Source: an uncultured Myxococcales bacterium
GTDB lineage: Bacteria; Myxococcota_A; UBA9042
Assembly: GCA_903883645.1 (NCBI GenBank)
Contig: CAISBR010000244.1
Location: 18,505-82,504 of the forward strand
Length of the DNA stretch: 64,000 nucleotides
Direction of reading: 5' to 3'
Shown here piece by piece: positions 56,628 to 64,000 of the stretch; the first letter of the stretch is position 1, and every line of letters starts with the position of its first letter. The translations under genes were made by a program, and so were the position numbers. The notes beneath the pieces are model-generated. The model worked only from the letters and a program-made list of their open reading frames with translations. It was not told where the DNA came from and searched no databases.

Positions 56628-57878
56628 ATGAGCGCGAACCTTCCCACCGCCATCCCTGGCAACTCTGCTGCAAAAATCAGCACCGGGGGGCATAAACTGA
56701 CCGCCGAGCGCCAGGGCGACCTGATGGTCATCAACATGGGGCCGTCGCACCCGGCGACCCACGGCACGGTCAAGTTCGTGCTAACGCTCGACGGCGAGAT
56801 GGTCGAAGACCTCGACGTCCACATCGGCTACCTGCACCGCGGCTTCGAGAAGATGAGCGAACAGGGTACTTGGCAACAGGTTTTGCCCTATACCGACCGC
56901 CTGAACTACGTGTCGCCGCTGCTCAACAACGTGGGCTATGTGCTGGCGATCGAAAAGCTGATGGGGGTGCAGTGCACGCCGCGCGCGGGCTGGATCCGCA
57001 TGATTATCAGCGAGGTGGCCCGCATCGTCGATCACTTTACCGCGCTGGCGGCCGGCGCGCTTGAACTGGGTGGATTTGCTCCGTTCTTGTTCGGCCTAGA
57101 GGCCCGCGAGACGCTGTACCCCTTGATCGAAGAACTGACGGGCGCGCGCCTGACCACCAGCTACACGCGCATCGGTGGCCTAAAGGACGATCTGCCCGAC
57201 GATTACGAAAAGCACCTAATGGCGGGCATCGATAAAGCCCTGTGGTGCTTGGATAAAATGGGCGGACTGCTGACCAAGAACCGCATTTTCTACGACCGCA
57301 TGATCGGCACCGGGCCGCTGAGCCAAGAGGACGCGATCTCGTCGGGTTGCACCGGCGTGATGCTGCGCTCGACCGGCGTCGACTGGGATTTGCGCAAGCA
57401 CCAGCCGTACTTGTACTACGATCAGGTCGACTTCGACGTCATCATTGGCCACCAGGGCGACAACTACGATCGTTTCTTGTGCCGCATCGAAGAGATTCAT
57501 CAGTCGGTCAGCATCATCAAGCAGTGCTTCGCCAAGCTGCCGGCCGGGCCGATCAACGTGGGCGACTGGCGGGTGACGCTGCCGCCTAAGCACGCGGTCT
57601 ACAACTCGATTGAAGGCATGATCGCCCACTTTAAGCTGGTGATCGACGGCCATCAGGTGCCCGCGGGCGAGGCCTATCAAGCCACCGAAGGCGGCAACGG
57701 CGAGCTCGGTTTCTATGTAGTTTCGCAGGGTAATGGTCGACCGTTCCGCATTCACGTGCGCGCGCCGTGCTTTTACGCCATGGGCATCGTCAAGAAGATG
57801 ATCGTTGGCCACCTGCTGAGCGACATCGTGCCCACGTTCGACGCCCTGAACATGATCGGCGGCGAGGTCGATCGCTAG
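56628..57878 (+). CDS. nuoD: NADH-quinone oxidoreductase subunit D (49 kDa)
   Basis: The 416-residue core subunit lining the quinone pocket. The family motifs are MGPSHPATHGT, IGYLHRGFEK and, towards the C-terminus, FRIHVRAPCFYAM and GEVDR at the end. The ATG at 56628 has CGGAG upstream and lies 46 bases after nuoC. A longer open frame to 56469 is only overlap with nuoC. NuoB, its partner with cluster N2, is not encoded in this cluster. Confidence 0.96.
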   Translation: MSANLPTAIPGNSAAKISTGGHKLTAERQGDLMVINMGPSHPATHGTVKFVLTLDGEMVEDLDVHIGYLHRGFEKMSEQGTWQQVLPYTDRLNYVSPLLNNVGYVLAIEKLMGVQCTPRAGWIRMIISEVARIVDHFTALAAGALELGGFAPFLFGLEARETLYPLIEELTGARLTTSYTRIGGLKDDLPDDYEKHLMAGIDKALWCLDKMGGLLTKNRIFYDRMIGTGPLSQEDAISSGCTGVMLRSTGVDWDLRKHQPYLYYDQVDFDVIIGHQGDNYDRFLCRIEEIHQSVSIIKQCFAKLPAGPINVGDWRVTLPPKHAVYNSIEGMIAHFKLVIDGHQVPAGEAYQATEGGNGELGFYVVSQGNGRPFRIHVRAPCFYAMGIVKKMIVGHLLSDIVPTFDALNMIGGEVDR

Positions 57879-57923
57879 TTCTACTGCATTTTCAAGTCTT
57901 TTAGCAGCCAAGCGAGGCAGGCA

Positions 57924-59606
57924 ATGCCCAAAGTTACCATCGACGGACAAGCGATCGAAGTGCCGGCCGGAACTACGGTTCTGCGCGCGGCCAAGCAGCT
58001 CGGCATCGAAATTCCGGTGTTTTGCTACCACCCGGGCCTGTCGATCGCCGCCAACTGCCGTATGTGCCTGGTCGAGGTTGAGAAATCGCCCAAGCCGCTG
58101 CCCGGTTGCTATACCGAGGTTGGCGAAGGCATGGTCGTGCACACGCAGACCGAGAAGATCAAGGCGACGCAGAAGGCGGTGCTCGAGTTCATCCTTTTGA
58201 ACCACCCGGTCGACTGCCCGATCTGCGATCAAGCTGGCGAGTGCGTGCTGCAAGAGCACTTTGCCACCTTTAGCCTGCAGGCTTCGCGCCTAACCCACGA
58301 GAAGGTGGGCAAGCCCAAGGCCAAGCCGCTGGGTCCGAACGTGATCTTGGATGCGGAGCGCTGCATTGTCTGCACCCGCTGCGTGCGCTTTTGCGAAGAA
58401 GTAACCAAGACCTGCGAGCTAACGGTCGAAAGCCGCGGCGAACACAGCGAAATTACCACCCCCGAGGGCGTGGAGCTGAACAACGCCTACTCGCAGAACG
58501 TGGTCGACATTTGCCCCGTGGGCGCGCTGACTTCGCGGCAATTCCGCTTCAACCGCCGCGTGTGGTTCTTAGACATGCGCGACTCGCTATGCACCGGCTG
58601 CGGCCGCGGCTGCTCGGTCCGCGTCGACTCGTACAAGAACCAAGTCGAGCGCTTGGTGCCGCGCTACAACCCCGACGTCAACAGCTACTGGATGTGCGAC
58701 GACGGCCGCAAGAGCTTGAACGGCTTGAAAGATGGCCTGAGCATGGGTTGGTTGCCCGGTGCAGACGGCAAGGCGCGACAAGCCCCCGCCGGCGAAGGCG
58801 TGAGCGCAGTTGCTGCCTGGCTAAAAGAGGCCAAGACCTCTGGGCAAGCAGGCGTGGGCATTGGACTTTCGGCCTCGCTCAGCAACGAAGACGTGTACGC
58901 TTGGGCGAACTTGGCGAAGGCGGCGGGCGCCAAGGTGTACCTGCTGCCGCGCACCGGCTGGCAAGGCGACACCCTGCTCCGCAGCGACGACCGCGACTGC
59001 AACAGCATGGGCACCAAGGCGATTTTGACGAGCGTGCTGGGCAGCTTTGGCAGCTTTGGCAGCGCGGACGAGCTTATCGGCGATGCCGGCGCACTCGAAG
59101 TGCTGCTGGTGGTCGACAACGGCGCGGCCTGCGATGGCGACCTGTGCGACGCCCTGGCTCGCGTGCCCAAGCTGGGCGTCTTTGCTTCGGAAGCGAGCGG
59201 CTTTACCCAAGCTGCGAGCGTGGTGGTGCCGCTGACGCCGCTGCAAGGGCGCGACGGCACCGTGGTCAATGTGGCCGGCTGGGTACAGCGTGTGCAGCAG
59301 CCGCTCAAGCCGTCGGTCACCAGTGTGGCCCCGCATGTGGCGGCAGCGCTGCTGGCAGCGGCGATCGACCAGAGCCTCGACTTTGCCGACACCACCCGCC
59401 CGGCCGAGCTGTTCGACCTGTTGGCCGGCGCGGTAGGTGAGTTCAAGAGCTTGAATTACGGCGAGATTGGCGATGTTGGACGCCACTTGGCCGAAGGCGG
59501 CGAGCTGGCCCCCCGGCGGCCGCGCCTTGACGGTACCCCGCAGTGGGAGCCCGATCCGGTGTCGCCCACCGCGAAGCGCCCGTTCCAGCTGCGCCGTGGC
59601 GCCTGA
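57924..59606 (+). CDS. nuoG: NADH-quinone oxidoreductase subunit G, short form
   Basis: The largest iron-sulfur subunit, here only 560 residues. The N-terminal ferredoxin-type 2Fe-2S site has Cys34, 45, 48 and 62. The His-Cys3 site is in HPVDCPICDQAGEC, and a further 4Fe-4S site is in CIVCTRCVRFC with CPVGAL later. A fourth Cys cluster appears in CTGCGRGC. The molybdopterin-oxidoreductase-like domain after about 230 is short compared with the 900-residue E. coli form. Members of 600-900 residues are common, so this one is compact. The upstream ribosome site is GAGG. nuoE and nuoF, which normally pair with nuoG, are absent here. Confidence 0.93.
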   Translation: MPKVTIDGQAIEVPAGTTVLRAAKQLGIEIPVFCYHPGLSIAANCRMCLVEVEKSPKPLPGCYTEVGEGMVVHTQTEKIKATQKAVLEFILLNHPVDCPICDQAGECVLQEHFATFSLQASRLTHEKVGKPKAKPLGPNVILDAERCIVCTRCVRFCEEVTKTCELTVESRGEHSEITTPEGVELNNAYSQNVVDICPVGALTSRQFRFNRRVWFLDMRDSLCTGCGRGCSVRVDSYKNQVERLVPRYNPDVNSYWMCDDGRKSLNGLKDGLSMGWLPGADGKARQAPAGEGVSAVAAWLKEAKTSGQAGVGIGLSASLSNEDVYAWANLAKAAGAKVYLLPRTGWQGDTLLRSDDRDCNSMGTKAILTSVLGSFGSFGSADELIGDAGALEVLLVVDNGAACDGDLCDALARVPKLGVFASEASGFTQAASVVVPLTPLQGRDGTVVNVAGWVQRVQQPLKPSVTSVAPHVAAALLAAAIDQSLDFADTTRPAELFDLLAGAVGEFKSLNYGEIGDVGRHLAEGGELAPRRPRLDGTPQWEPDPVSPTAKRPFQLRRGA

Positions 59607-59645
59607 GTTTACCCTGAAGTCGAGCCCCTGGGGCGGAGACCGATC

Positions 59646-60698
59646 ATGCAACTGTTAGCCAATCCCGTGCTCAATCAGATCGTTTGGACGCTGATCAAGT
59701 TTGCCGGCTTCGTGCTCGTGTTCGTATTGGGACTGGCGACGGTTCTGACATGGACGGAGCGCAAGTTCTCGGCCTTGATGCAAAATCGCCTGGGGCCGAA
59801 CCGCGCCAACTTTGGCAAGATTCGCGCCGGCGGCCTACTGCACATGCTCGCCGATCCGATCAAGATGCTGACCAAAGAGGCGTTTACCCCGGATACCCCC
59901 AATCCGTGGATGTTTACGTTGGCGCCGCTGGTGGCTTTTGTGCCGGCGCTGGTGATCTTTGCGGTGATCCCGTTCGGCCCCGGCGAGAACATGATGATCG
60001 CCACCACCGACTTGGGAATCCTGTTTATTTTCGCACTGTCGTCGCTCAATGTGTACGGCACGGTGATGGGTTCGTGGGCGTCGAACAACAAGTGGTCGCT
60101 CATGGGCGGCCTGCGTATTTCAGCGCAAATGATCAGCTACGAAGTCGCGGTCGGTCTGTCGCTTTGCGGCGTGTTCATGATCTACAACTCGACGGATCTG
60201 CAGTCGATTGTGGTCGAGCAAGGGCGCCAGACCTTCTTGGGCCTGCCGGCCTGGGGCATCCTGACGCAACCTCTGGCGTTTATTCTGTATCTGACCTGTG
60301 CCATCGCCGAAAACAAGCGCGCGCCCTTCGACACCGCGGAGGCCGAGTCGGAGCTGACCGCCGGCTACTGGACCGAGTACAGTGCCATGGGCTGGGCGGT
60401 GCTGGCGCTCGTCGAATTCGTTGAGATTATTCTGATCGGCTGCGTCGGCGCGACACTGTTCTTGGGTGGCTGGAACATCCCGGGCGTGCACGGCGATACC
60501 CCTGGCCTGGTGATGCTGCAGATCGGCGCATTCGTGGTCAAGGTGATCTTCCTTATTCTGGTGCAGATGACAATTCGCTGGACTTTGCCGCGCTTCCGCT
60601 ACGATCAGGTGATGCGACTGGGCTGGCGGATTATGCTGCCGGCGGCGCTGCTGAACCTGCTGGTGACCGGCGTGGTCCTGGCATTCATCGACCGCTAA
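59646..60698 (+). CDS. nuoH: NADH-quinone oxidoreductase subunit H
   Basis: A 350-residue membrane subunit forming the quinone access tunnel, with about eight to nine hydrophobic segments. The signature is TWTERKFSALMQNRLGPNR near residue 40, then LADPIKMLTKE, and the loop AENKRAPFDTAEAESELTAGY. It follows nuoG by 39 bases and precedes nuoI by 60. Confidence 0.97.
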   Translation: MQLLANPVLNQIVWTLIKFAGFVLVFVLGLATVLTWTERKFSALMQNRLGPNRANFGKIRAGGLLHMLADPIKMLTKEAFTPDTPNPWMFTLAPLVAFVPALVIFAVIPFGPGENMMIATTDLGILFIFALSSLNVYGTVMGSWASNNKWSLMGGLRISAQMISYEVAVGLSLCGVFMIYNSTDLQSIVVEQGRQTFLGLPAWGILTQPLAFILYLTCAIAENKRAPFDTAEAESELTAGYWTEYSAMGWAVLALVEFVEIILIGCVGATLFLGGWNIPGVHGDTPGLVMLQIGAFVVKVIFLILVQMTIRWTLPRFRYDQVMRLGWRIMLPAALLNLLVTGVVLAFIDR

Positions 60699-60758
60699 GT
60701 CAACGAGGTTGCACTCGTTTCGACCGATTTTCACGTTACCTTCCGCTGCGAGGACCCC

Positions 60759-61313
60759 ATGGCCAAACTCGTCAATCGCTTCGAACCGGCGTTCATGGAG
60801 CAGTCGTACGTCTTCGAGGCCGTCAAGGGCATGGCCATTACGAGCCGCCAGTTCTTGCGCAACCTGTTCGGCCGCAGAGATGTGGTCACGGTGCAATACC
60901 CCGAGGTTAAGCATCCGTATACACCGCGCTTTCGCGGCCGCCACCTGCTGACCAAGCGCGACGACGGCCAGGTGCGCTGCGTGGCGTGCATGCTGTGTGC
61001 GACCGCCTGCCCGGCCAACTGCATCACCATCGTCGCCGCCGAGAGCTCGGACCACGACATCGAGAAGTATCCGAGTACATTTGAGATTGACCTGCTCAAG
61101 TGCATCTACTGCGGCTTTTGCGAAGAGGCGTGCCCGTGCGATGCCATCCGCATGGACTCGGGCGTGCACTCGGTGCCGACGGGCAACCGCCGCGACCAGA
61201 AGTTCGGTAAAATCAACCTGCTCGAACTGGCCAAGCTGTCGACGGCGAGCCAGGGCGGCGAGTTTCGCGCCAGCAGCCACGAGGGCACGGCGCACGGCCG
61301 GGGCGAGCACTAG
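60759..61313 (+). CDS. nuoI: NADH-quinone oxidoreductase subunit I
   Basis: A 184-residue iron-sulfur subunit carrying two 4Fe-4S clusters (N6a/N6b). Both Cys sets are seen: CVACMLCATACP and CIYCGFCEEACP. The C-terminal 40 residues are less conserved. It is the last complex I gene here. The next gene (cstA) is convergent, so nuoJ to nuoN must lie elsewhere. Confidence 0.95.
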   Translation: MAKLVNRFEPAFMEQSYVFEAVKGMAITSRQFLRNLFGRRDVVTVQYPEVKHPYTPRFRGRHLLTKRDDGQVRCVACMLCATACPANCITIVAAESSDHDIEKYPSTFEIDLLKCIYCGFCEEACPCDAIRMDSGVHSVPTGNRRDQKFGKINLLELAKLSTASQGGEFRASSHEGTAHGRGEH

Positions 61314-61538
61314 AGCTGCACTCGGCCCAGGGCACGGCGGCGAAGACAATCAAGAACATGTTGATATTCCGATGGCTTCGAACGCCAGGCGGCGCGACTG
61401 GTTAGCTGGGCACGCGCGATGGCGACGTACCAATCTGGGCTCGCTGCTCGATGCCGAGAAGGTGGGAGCGGCGGTGCCCGAGGGGTTGTAGCTGTCGCAC
61501 ACCAGGCCGTTCGGGCACAAACCCGCTCGACGGCCCCG

Positions 61539-63329
61539 CTAGAGCGCCATATGTTGCGGTGGCCCGCGCCGCCACCGCGGCACCGCATCCAGCAAGATCG
61601 CCAGCACGCACAGCACCATCCCCAAAGTGCACAGCAAGTTGAACCAGCCCTTGATGGCCGTGTCGGGGTTCTGGGTCATGGGCCAAAACAGCTGCTGCAT
61701 GCTCAGGATTCCGGCCGACAGCGTCGTCGCGCACAGCACCAGCATCGGCCCGACCGTGACCCACAGGTACTGGCGCCGGCCCGCGTTAATCAAGAAGCTG
61801 GTGCCCACCGCTAGCGCAATCACCGCGAGCAGCTGGTTGGCGATGCCGAACATGGGCCAGATGGTGTCGATCGAGCCCGTGTACAGAAAGCCGCTCCAAG
61901 CCGCGACCACGAGCGTGGTGGCCAAAAGGTTGGCCGGCAGCCACTCGGTGCGCGCCAAGGCCGGGTGCAGGCGACCCAAGAACTCTTGCAGCATAAAGCG
62001 ACCGACGCGCGTGCCCGTATCGATCGTGGTCAAGATAAACACCGCCTCGAACAGGATGGCGAAGTGGTACCAATAGGCCATCAGATTGCGCATCCCCGGC
62101 AGCGCACTGAAGATTTGCGCCATACCCACCGCCAGCGACACCGCGCCACCGGGCCGGCCGGCGATGGCCTCGCCCACTTGGGCCTGCAGGTCTTGCAGAT
62201 TCACCGCGGCGATACCCATGCCCGCGTACTTCTGCGCCGCCACGTTAATCGCATAGTAGTCGCCGGGATGCAGGCTGGCCGCGGCGATGAGAGCCACCAG
62301 GCCGACCAAGCCCTCCATCAGCATCGCCCCGTAACCAATGGTGCGGGCTTGGCTTTCGCGGTCGAGCATCTTGGGCGTGGTGCCCGAGGCGACCAGCGAA
62401 TGAAAGCCCGAGATGGCGCCGCAAGCGATGGTGATGAACATAAAGGGGAAAAGCTTTCCAGGCACGATGGGGCCGCCGCCGTCGGCAAACTTGGACAGGG
62501 CCGGCGCGTGCAGCTCGGGGTTGACGATGAGGATGCCGATGATGAGGCCGCCGATGGTGCCGATCTTCATGAACGACGAGAGGTAGTCGCGCGGGCACAG
62601 CAAAAGCCACACGGGCAGCGCCGAGGCGACAAAGCCGTAGGCCGCGATGGCAAAGGTGATCTCGCCGCGCGAGAGGTGCAGGTAGTGGCCCCAGCTCGAC
62701 AATGCGACGTCGCGACCGAAGACCACGGCGGCGGTCATGCCGATTACGCCGATGGTGGTGGCCTCGACGACCTTGCCCGGGCGCCAGATGTGCAGGTAAA
62801 CACCCATGAAAAGCGCCAGTGGGATCGAGGCGCCGATGGCGAAGACGCCCCAGGCCGACTCGGACAGCGCGTTGACCACGGCCACACCTAGGCCGGCCAG
62901 CGCGATGACCACGATGAACAAGATGGCGAGCGAGGCCAAAAGCCCTGCTCTGGGCGACACTTCGGCGCGGGCGATCTCGGCGAGACTTTTGCCGTCGTGG
63001 CGCAGCGAGGCCACTAAAATGGTGAAGTCGTGGACGGCGCCGGCCAGCACTACGCCGCAGAGAATCCACAAAAAGCCAGGCGCAAAGCCAAATTGCATGG
63101 CCAATACGGGGCCGATCAGCGGGCCGGCACCGGTAATCGCGGCGAAGTGGTGGCCGAACAGCACCCACTTGTGGGTCGGATGGTAGTTCTGGCCATCGTG
63201 CAGCCGGTGCGCAGGCGTGATGCGCGCGTCGTCGAGCACCAGCACCTTGGTAGCCAAGAATGCGGAATAATAGCGGTAAGCGATCGCAAGAATCGCCAGC
63301 GCGGGGAGCAGCAAGGTCAGAGCGTGCAT
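61539..63329 (-). CDS. cstA: Carbon starvation protein A-type transporter
   Basis: A 596-residue membrane protein of the CstA family, which imports peptides or pyruvate in other bacteria. It has about sixteen hydrophobic segments. Family motifs include YRYYSAFLATKV, the GHHFAAITGAGPLIGPVLA segment and the central SGFHSLVASGTTPKM. The start at 63329 follows GGAGG by six bases. The upstream open frame to 63374 adds 15 unrelated residues. It converges with nuoI, with a 225-base gap in which I saw no strong terminator. Confidence 0.94.
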   Translation of the reverse strand: MHALTLLLPALAILAIAYRYYSAFLATKVLVLDDARITPAHRLHDGQNYHPTHKWVLFGHHFAAITGAGPLIGPVLAMQFGFAPGFLWILCGVVLAGAVHDFTILVASLRHDGKSLAEIARAEVSPRAGLLASLAILFIVVIALAGLGVAVVNALSESAWGVFAIGASIPLALFMGVYLHIWRPGKVVEATTIGVIGMTAAVVFGRDVALSSWGHYLHLSRGEITFAIAAYGFVASALPVWLLLCPRDYLSSFMKIGTIGGLIIGILIVNPELHAPALSKFADGGGPIVPGKLFPFMFITIACGAISGFHSLVASGTTPKMLDRESQARTIGYGAMLMEGLVGLVALIAAASLHPGDYYAINVAAQKYAGMGIAAVNLQDLQAQVGEAIAGRPGGAVSLAVGMAQIFSALPGMRNLMAYWYHFAILFEAVFILTTIDTGTRVGRFMLQEFLGRLHPALARTEWLPANLLATTLVVAAWSGFLYTGSIDTIWPMFGIANQLLAVIALAVGTSFLINAGRRQYLWVTVGPMLVLCATTLSAGILSMQQLFWPMTQNPDTAIKGWFNLLCTLGMVLCVLAILLDAVPRWRRGPPQHMAL

Positions 63330-63478
63330 CAGAGCCTCCGGCTGCGAGAATGCCACGGGCGGCGGCGCGAACAAGGGGCGCAGGCCAGGAATGCGACGAA
63401 TAGCATGAAGTCGGTGGCGATTCGCCGCGGGCTTGTGGCAAATTGGCGCTCACGGGCGGGGCCCGCAACAGGACTACA

Positions 63479-63973
63479 ATGAAGAAGCCGAAATGGGTGG
63501 TGGTGTTCGTGGTGGCAATGCTGACTCTGGCTGCGGTGGCAGTGCAGGCTGAGGCGCCCAAGGCCGAAGCGGTGCAGGCGGATTGGCAAAAGATCCTGAA
63601 GGAATACGACACAGTGCGCGAGGCCCTGAGCAGGGATGACGGCGCGGCGGCGCAGAAGGCCGCGAAAACCGCCGAGGCGGGGCTAGTTGGACTGCGCGGC
63701 GATGCGGCGACGGTCAAGGCACTGCAGTCGGCGGCAGGGCGCGTGGCGAGCACACCGGATCTAAAGCTAAGTCGCATGGCGTTTGGCGAGTGGTCGCGCG
63801 GGCTTATCACCCTGGTCGCGGCCCAGCCCGAGGCGCAGCGCGGCGTGCTCTGCTACCAATGCACCATGACCAAGACCTACCAGAAGTGGCTGCAGCTGAG
63901 TGAGCCGCTGGCCAACCCGTACTGGGGCTCGCAGATGCTGCGCTGTGGCAGCAAAGTGGCGATTGCGCCCTAA
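63479..63973 (+). CDS. Exported DUF3347-type protein with Cys/Met motif
   Basis: A 164-residue exported protein, with a cleavable-looking signal ending near VQAEAP (about 27). The mature part is helical, with DFxVREAL-like spacing (YDTVREALSRDD). The C-terminus has CYQCTM and WLQ, then NPYWGSQMLRCG, resembling DUF3347 domains found with CusB-type metal efflux proteins. The Cys and Met residues would suit copper or another soft metal, but that is inference. AGGA precedes the ATG at 63479. The frame from 63443 is less likely. It is divergent from cstA. Confidence 0.72.
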   Translation: MKKPKWVVVFVVAMLTLAAVAVQAEAPKAEAVQADWQKILKEYDTVREALSRDDGAAAQKAAKTAEAGLVGLRGDAATVKALQSAAGRVASTPDLKLSRMAFGEWSRGLITLVAAQPEAQRGVLCYQCTMTKTYQKWLQLSEPLANPYWGSQMLRCGSKVAIAP

Positions 63974-64000
63974 CTACAATCTATTGGCCCGACACGGAAC

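Noticed and set aside
61419..61814. Plus-strand ORF between nuoI and cstA
   Set aside because: It runs into cstA on the opposite strand, has no ribosome site and an Arg/Gln/His-rich composition typical of shadow frames.

Overview
The window is GC-rich, densely coding chromosomal DNA from a gram-negative bacterium, most likely a member of Myxococcota or a related former deltaproteobacterial line. The evidence is a MYXO-CTERM-type C-terminus (about 6788-7714), several outer-membrane-type lipoproteins, a giant Cys-rich repeat lipoprotein of the Dicty_CTDC kind, mevalonate-pathway genes, and a complex I cluster. I saw no rRNA, tRNA, CRISPR array, insertion sequence or prophage. I annotate 40 protein genes. 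By my reading 26 of them end in TAG, which is unusual for a GC-rich genome.

Layout. 1-2695: end of a mevalonate-pathway operon (mvaD, mvaK2, polyprenyl diphosphate synthase). 2715-11934: an FHA-GAF-nucleotide cyclase, a membrane zinc peptidase with a helical-repeat tail, a MYXO-CTERM surface protein, an M20-type carbamoylase/amidase, a DUF1345 membrane protein and a rhomboid-like protein that lacks the catalytic serine. 12028-14577: leuS. 14655-17824 (minus strand): comM/yifB, recA and a short ssb without the acidic tail, a plausible recombination or transformation module. 18000-24224: two large lipoproteins around a small histidine-kinase-like protein.

24312-35224: glmS followed by a purine operon, purM-purL-purQ-purH-purDN (fused)-purF, with overlapping or near-touching genes. 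35298-40949 (minus): a 1,883-residue lipoprotein with close to 60 Cys-rich repeat units. 41137-50440 (minus): an unknown basic-tailed protein, a double-length UvrA with four ATPase sites, an M50 site-2-protease-like protein and a polytopic membrane protein. 50495-52650: a helical-repeat lipoprotein and a small unknown protein. 52666-55197 (minus): hflX and a baseplate/VgrG-like spike gene in the same reading frame, separated by one TAG. 55562-61313: a partial complex I operon, nuoA-C-D-G-H-I, without nuoB, E, F or J-N. 61539-63973: cstA (minus) and a small DUF3347 protein.

Functionally most of the window is housekeeping: isoprenoids, purines, respiration, translation and DNA repair. The less ordinary parts are the comM-recA-short ssb cluster with an operator-like palindrome, the spike-hflX junction, the tandem UvrA, the PurD-PurN fusion, the pseudo-rhomboid and the repeat lipoprotein.
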